DNA from: Aquimarina sp042434915
GTDB taxonomy: Bacteria; Bacteroidota; Bacteroidia; Flavobacteriales; Flavobacteriaceae
DNA: 64,000 bases
Reading direction: 5' to 3'
Assembly: GCF_042434915.1 (NCBI RefSeq)
Contig: NZ_CP170198.1
Coordinates: 3,410,001-3,474,000, forward strand
Below are positions 60,297-64,000 of this stretch, piece after piece (the first letter of the stretch is position 1; every line of letters starts with the position of its first letter). The position numbers and the translations under genes are program-made. The notes beneath the pieces are model-generated. The model saw only the letters and a list, made by a program, of their open reading frames with translations. It searched no databases and was not told where the DNA came from.

Positions 60297-61715
60297 ATGA
60301 AAAAGTTATTTTTTTTAGTTGCTATTTCATGCTTTTTTTCATGTGAAAAAGATCAGTATATCGAACTAAATTCAGAAAATAATCAGGATCTGTTTAAAGG
60401 ATATACAGCTAATCTAGATGCTACCGAGTTAGATCTTATTTTACAAGAAAGATTGATGGAGGTATCTGGAGGTGTTGGATTGTCTTTCTTTACTTTACCA
60501 GCAAGTGATGATTATGCTAATATTCCTCAAGATCCGCTGAATCCTATTACAGCCGAAAAAGTAAAACTAGGAAAACTTCTTTTTCATGAGAATGCCACAG
60601 GAGGTAATCCCAAGCTGGCAACAAACTTATATACCTATTCGTGTGCTTCTTGTCATCATGCGGCTGCAGGATTTGGCGCAGGAATTAGACAAGGAATTGG
60701 AGAAGGTGGTGTAGGTTTTGGTATCAATGGGGAGGGCAGAATATTAGATGCATCGATTTCTACAGATTTTGTTGATGTACAACCGATTCGAACTCCAACC
60801 ATTTTAAACGCTGCATACCAACGAGTAATGTTATGGAATGGACAATTTGGTGCTACAGGACCAAATGCAGGAACCGAAGCAAATTGGGGAGGCATTCCCG
60901 AAAATTTTCAAGGTTTTGAAGGAGTCGAAGTACAAGCTCTTAAAGGACAGGATGTTCATGGATTACTAATTAATGAAGATTTTGCAAGCGAATTTAATTA
61001 TAAGGGTTTATTTAATAAAGCATTTCCAGACATACCTAAAGAAGAGCGTTACACGAGAGAAACAGGTGGACTAGCTATAGCAGCGTATGAGCGTACAGTT
61101 TTAGCAAATAAATCCCCATGGCAAAAATGGCTTACTGGTAAAAGCAATGCTCTCACAAATGAAGAAAAAAGAGGTGCTAGAGTGTTTTTTGGAAAGGGAA
61201 AATGCTATGAGTGCCATACAGGACCAGCATTAAATGACGAAAATTTTTACGCCTTAGGTATGTATGATCTATTTAATTCTCCTGGTGATCCAGTAGTTAA
61301 TAAAGATTCTTTAAGTTTTAAGCGTAATGTGCGCTTAGGAAGAAAAGGATTTAATAATTTAGGTAGAGATCGATTCAAATTTAAAACTCCTACGTTGTAT
61401 AATTTGGTAGATAATGGCTTTTATGGTCACGGTGGATCGTTTACTTCTATTAGGGATATCGTAGAATATAAATTAAACGGTGCCCCTCAAAAAAATGGAT
61501 CTAATGGGCAAGCACCCGTACCAACTCATTTATTAGCCGAAACTTTTAAAACGGTACAGAATCTTACAGATACCCAAATCGATAACTTAGTGTTATTCAT
61601 CGAAAACGGACTACGTGACCCTAAATTAAATCGTTACGTGCCAAATACGGTGAGATCTGGGATCTGTTTTCCAAATAGTGATATACAATCCCAAGAAGAT
61701 TTAGGATGTATTTAA
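60297..61715 (+). CDS. Di-heme cytochrome c peroxidase-family lipoprotein, copy 1
   Basis: A 472-residue lipoprotein (signal MKKLFFLVAISCFFSC, Cys16) of the CcpA/MauG family. Two heme-binding sites are seen: CASCH at 116-120 and CYECH at 303-307, the second followed by TGPALNDENFY. Other family segments are DPLNPITAEKVKLGKLLFHE, RTPTILNAAYQRVMLWNGQF, AAYERTVL and FKTPTLYNLVDNGFYGHGGSFTSI. After the lipid Cys comes EKDQ, similar to surface-lipoprotein export signals. The C-terminus has an odd conserved CFPN...DLGCI, a Cys pair that could form a disulfide. It may reduce peroxide or oxidise a substrate at the envelope. Tandem with a close paralogue. Confidence 0.9.
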   Translation: MKKLFFLVAISCFFSCEKDQYIELNSENNQDLFKGYTANLDATELDLILQERLMEVSGGVGLSFFTLPASDDYANIPQDPLNPITAEKVKLGKLLFHENATGGNPKLATNLYTYSCASCHHAAAGFGAGIRQGIGEGGVGFGINGEGRILDASISTDFVDVQPIRTPTILNAAYQRVMLWNGQFGATGPNAGTEANWGGIPENFQGFEGVEVQALKGQDVHGLLINEDFASEFNYKGLFNKAFPDIPKEERYTRETGGLAIAAYERTVLANKSPWQKWLTGKSNALTNEEKRGARVFFGKGKCYECHTGPALNDENFYALGMYDLFNSPGDPVVNKDSLSFKRNVRLGRKGFNNLGRDRFKFKTPTLYNLVDNGFYGHGGSFTSIRDIVEYKLNGAPQKNGSNGQAPVPTHLLAETFKTVQNLTDTQIDNLVLFIENGLRDPKLNRYVPNTVRSGICFPNSDIQSQEDLGCI

Positions 61716-61820
61716 GTTCTTTAAATTTTGAGGCTAAAGTATCCAAAACATATCACTGTTTTTATAGAATGTAGTTATTTAAGAGGATTGCTTCAATCCA
61801 CGAAATTAAATTGTAATATA

Positions 61821-63209
61821 ATGAAAAATGTTTTTTATCTAGCGTTAGCTACCTTCTTTTTATCTTGTCAACAGGATGATTATTTATCTATAGAACCAGA
61901 AACTACATATTATCCAGAAATGTCCTTAGTGGCACCATCAGGTGCAACGGGTATAGATAAACAAATTTTAGACAGTTTGGAATATATCTCAAATGGGGTG
62001 GGAGCATCTTTTTTTATGTTACCAGAAAGTAATCAGTTTAATGCGATACCTCAAGATCCTTTAAATCCAATTACAGCTGAAAAAGTGGAACTGGGGAAAT
62101 TATTATTTCATGAAACGGCCACAGGAGGAAGTCCAAAATTAGCTACCAATCTGTTTACCTACTCATGTGCATCTTGTCATCATGCGGCTGCTGGATTTAG
62201 CGCAGGTATCAGGCAAGGAATTGGCGAAGTTGGAGTTGGGTTTGGTGCTACTGGCGAAAGCAGAATGTTTGATGTAAATGTCCCAGTATCGCAAGCCGAT
62301 ATACAGCCCATTAGGTCTCCAACGGTTTTAAATGTAGCGTACCAAGATGTAATGTTATGGAACGGGCAATTTGGAGGAACGGGAACAAATGCAGGAACAG
62401 AATCAAGCTGGACTAATATCCCAGAAAATTTTTTAGGTTTAGAAGGAGTAGAGGTACAGGCCATCAAAGGGCAAGGGGTTCATAGATTAAAAATTGATGA
62501 AGAATTTGCAGAGAATTTTGGATATAAAACACTTTTTGATAATGCTTTTCCAGAGGTTCCAGTTGCAGAAAGATACTCTACACTAAATGGTGCGCTAGCC
62601 ATGGCTGCCTACGAACGAACCCTGTTAACTAATCAATCCCCATGGCAGAAGTGGCTTAGAGGAGAGTATAGTATGCTAAATACTAATGAGAAAAAAGGAG
62701 CAAAAGTATTTTTTGGAAAGGGAAAATGTTTTGAATGCCATACAGGACCTGCTTTAAATGACAAAAACTTTTATGCATTTGGAATGGGAGATTTTGGTGA
62801 CTCTAATACAGGTATAGTTTTGGATCAAGGAGGTTTTGGAGATGTGGAAAAAGGTCGTGGAGGGTTTACCAAAGTAGCTAATGATGAGTATAAGTTTAAG
62901 ACTCCAACTCTTTATAACTTAATCGATAATGGTTTTTATGGGCATGGCGGTACATTTACATCTATTAGAGATGTAATAGAATATAAGATTAATGGTGTGC
63001 CACAAAAATCTGGAATTCCTAGAGAGAATTTGGCCCCGCAATTTGGAGATATAAAATTAAATAAAACTGAAATAGATAATCTAGTATTGTTTATCGAGAA
63101 CAGTTTAAACGACCCGAATCTGTCAAGATATACACCAATTATCGTTAATTCTGGAAACTGTTTTCCTAATGGCGATGAGCAATCACAAGCAGATTTAGGG
63201 TGTATTTAA
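61821..63209 (+). CDS. Di-heme cytochrome c peroxidase-family lipoprotein, copy 2
   Basis: A 462-residue paralogue of the preceding gene, starting at the ATG at 61821 (lipoprotein signal MKNVFYLALATFFLSC, Cys16); the frame opens at a TTG at 61728, which gives no signal peptide. The heme sites CASCH and CFECH fall at 116-120 and 303-307, the same positions as in copy 1, and most of the core is identical, so the two arose by duplication. The lipid Cys is followed by QQDD, close to the surface lipoprotein signal. The main differences are in the segment after the second heme (a Gly-rich insertion versus NSPGDPVV) and near the C-terminus before CFPN...DLGCI. Confidence 0.9.
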   Translation: MKNVFYLALATFFLSCQQDDYLSIEPETTYYPEMSLVAPSGATGIDKQILDSLEYISNGVGASFFMLPESNQFNAIPQDPLNPITAEKVELGKLLFHETATGGSPKLATNLFTYSCASCHHAAAGFSAGIRQGIGEVGVGFGATGESRMFDVNVPVSQADIQPIRSPTVLNVAYQDVMLWNGQFGGTGTNAGTESSWTNIPENFLGLEGVEVQAIKGQGVHRLKIDEEFAENFGYKTLFDNAFPEVPVAERYSTLNGALAMAAYERTLLTNQSPWQKWLRGEYSMLNTNEKKGAKVFFGKGKCFECHTGPALNDKNFYAFGMGDFGDSNTGIVLDQGGFGDVEKGRGGFTKVANDEYKFKTPTLYNLIDNGFYGHGGTFTSIRDVIEYKINGVPQKSGIPRENLAPQFGDIKLNKTEIDNLVLFIENSLNDPNLSRYTPIIVNSGNCFPNGDEQSQADLGCI

Positions 63210-63406
63210 GGTGTAAAAATGTGTATAACTAAAATTAGATATTAATGCATATATAGTTTATAGTAACCACCATCAATTTTTTGAGTCTGTACCATTTTAG
63301 CAATATGATAATCTATAAATTATTTTTTATCTGAGCTTATTATATAAGGGATCTTCATAACATAACAAATAATAAGTAACTAAAAATTGTATCTGAATCA
63401 AAAACT

Positions 63407-63434
63407 AAAAAATCCACAATTATGTGGATTTTTT
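63407..63434. terminator. Bidirectional terminator between the di-heme and type IX cargo genes
   Basis: A 12-bp stem AAAAAATCCACA / TGTGGATTTTTT with loop ATTA. It can end both convergent transcripts. Confidence 0.87.
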
Positions 63435-63488
63435 TAGTTGTACAATACAATGCACGTTATAATCAAGTAACATAAAAGTATATATTTT

Positions 63489-64000
63489 TTATCTTTTCAA
63501 AAGTTTTATGGTTTCTGTATGCGATCCTGTTATCAATTTTAAAACATATATACCTGGTGTTAATTGATTAGTTGCCGATGAAATATCAAGTGAGCTTTGT
63601 CCTTTGACACTATAGCTACTAGGCATTTTTGAAACTATATTACCAAAAACATCATATATAGAGATAGTCACAACACCATGTTCTGGTTGTACCCAAGTAA
63701 GCGATGCGTTATCGATAATCTCATTGGGATAAACGGTTATTTTGTTTTGATCGTTTCTAGTTGAGTTTTTAGAAAGTGCAGACGCTATTGTGATATCTAA
63801 GTCAGCAGGGAGAGACCAATTACCAACAGCATCTCTTACCATACTGCGAACCTTTCCATTTGCAGTTCTTAGATCATTAGTAGCATCAAGATTGCCTACG
63901 GTAATTAAAGTATTACCGGATGTTCTATATTTATATACCCTAAGATTATCAAACTCCATAGCAGTTTGGTTTGTTCGTAGTGAAATAGCAGCACCAGTTA
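63489..64000 (-). CDS. C-terminal part of a type IX-secreted protein (T9SS type A sorting domain), 5' end beyond window
   Basis: The reading frame stays open to the right edge of the window, so only the last 170 or so residues are present; an internal ATG at 63959 is not the true start. The end is a type A C-terminal sorting domain of about 80 residues: KITVYPNEIIDNASLTW, TISIYDVFGNIVSKM, LTPGIYVLKLITGSHTETIKLLKR. Before it is a beta-rich stretch with FDNLRVYKYRTSG, as in LamG-like or fibronectin-like modules. The CTD targets the protein to the GldKLMN machine encoded at 43036-47631. The nature of the missing catalytic or adhesive part is unknown. Confidence 0.9.
   Translation of the reverse strand, partial: TGAAISLRTNQTAMEFDNLRVYKYRTSGNTLITVGNLDATNDLRTANGKVRSMVRDAVGNWSLPADLDITIASALSKNSTRNDQNKITVYPNEIIDNASLTWVQPEHGVVTISIYDVFGNIVSKMPSSYSVKGQSSLDISSATNQLTPGIYVLKLITGSHTETIKLLKR

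Overview
This is a 64 kb stretch of an AT-rich chromosome from a Flavobacteriaceae-type bacterium (phylum Bacteroidota). The main evidence is the complete gldK-gldL-gldM-gldN gliding/type IX secretion locus, a type IX C-terminal sorting domain at the right edge, flavobacterial gene blocks (coaX-OMP-TPR-lptC-CNNM-ppiD; miaB-sigma54 activator-lptE-secG-groES-groEL), promoters of the phylum-specific TTG / TAnnTTTG type, and tRNA genes without encoded CCA. A marine lifestyle is plausible from the arsenosugar genes but the genus cannot be named. I see no rRNA, insertion sequence, prophage or CRISPR array.

Left part (1-8779): a minus-strand operon reads AhpD-like protein, radical SAM ArsS, exported rhodanese, DUF2064 glycosyltransferase, purine nucleoside phosphorylase and ArsM (cut by the window start). 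This is an arsenosugar-type organoarsenic pathway. Next come a LacI-type regulator, a PAP2 phosphatase, a triple-PAS histidine kinase overlapping a stand-alone receiver, and tRNA-Phe with promoter and terminator.

8878-18588 holds cell-envelope housekeeping genes (coaX, an outer-membrane protein, TPR protein, LptC, CNNM/CBS protein, PpiD), then galE and a GAF/fRMsr-like protein. 18700-26453 is a copper or related metal resistance block: HYC_CC_PP protein, TolC-like channel, DUF3347 protein, PIB-type Cu+ ATPase, CusB-like adaptor with a DUF3347-like tail, and a VanX-like peptidase. No RND pump gene lies inside the block. 26547-31061 is the glyoxylate bypass (aceB-aceA) divergent from a RamB/ScfR-type regulator, with a perfect 14-nt palindrome abutting the aceB promoter.

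31146-38902 is a long minus-strand run: miaB, a lipoprotein, a sigma-54 activator, lptE, a TPR-like protein, secG, groES, groEL. 39234-47631 carries topA, an arginase-fold protein that has lost metal ligands, and gldKLMN, the core of type IX secretion and gliding. 47700-57149 holds an FAD oxidoreductase, DUF983 protein, ABC-F ATPase, a complete RND efflux triplet and a CPXCG protein, followed by the initiator tRNA with a structured leader.

The right end (57450-64000) is looser: about 980 bases without a gene, a DUF547 protein, a long inverted repeat, an outer-membrane barrel protein, two tandem paralogous di-heme peroxidase-type lipoproteins and the C-terminal part of a type IX-secreted protein. 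The best leads are the arsenosugar operon with its adenine-type phosphorylase signature, the tandem di-heme module, the degenerate arginase-fold protein before gldK, and the ace intergenic operator.
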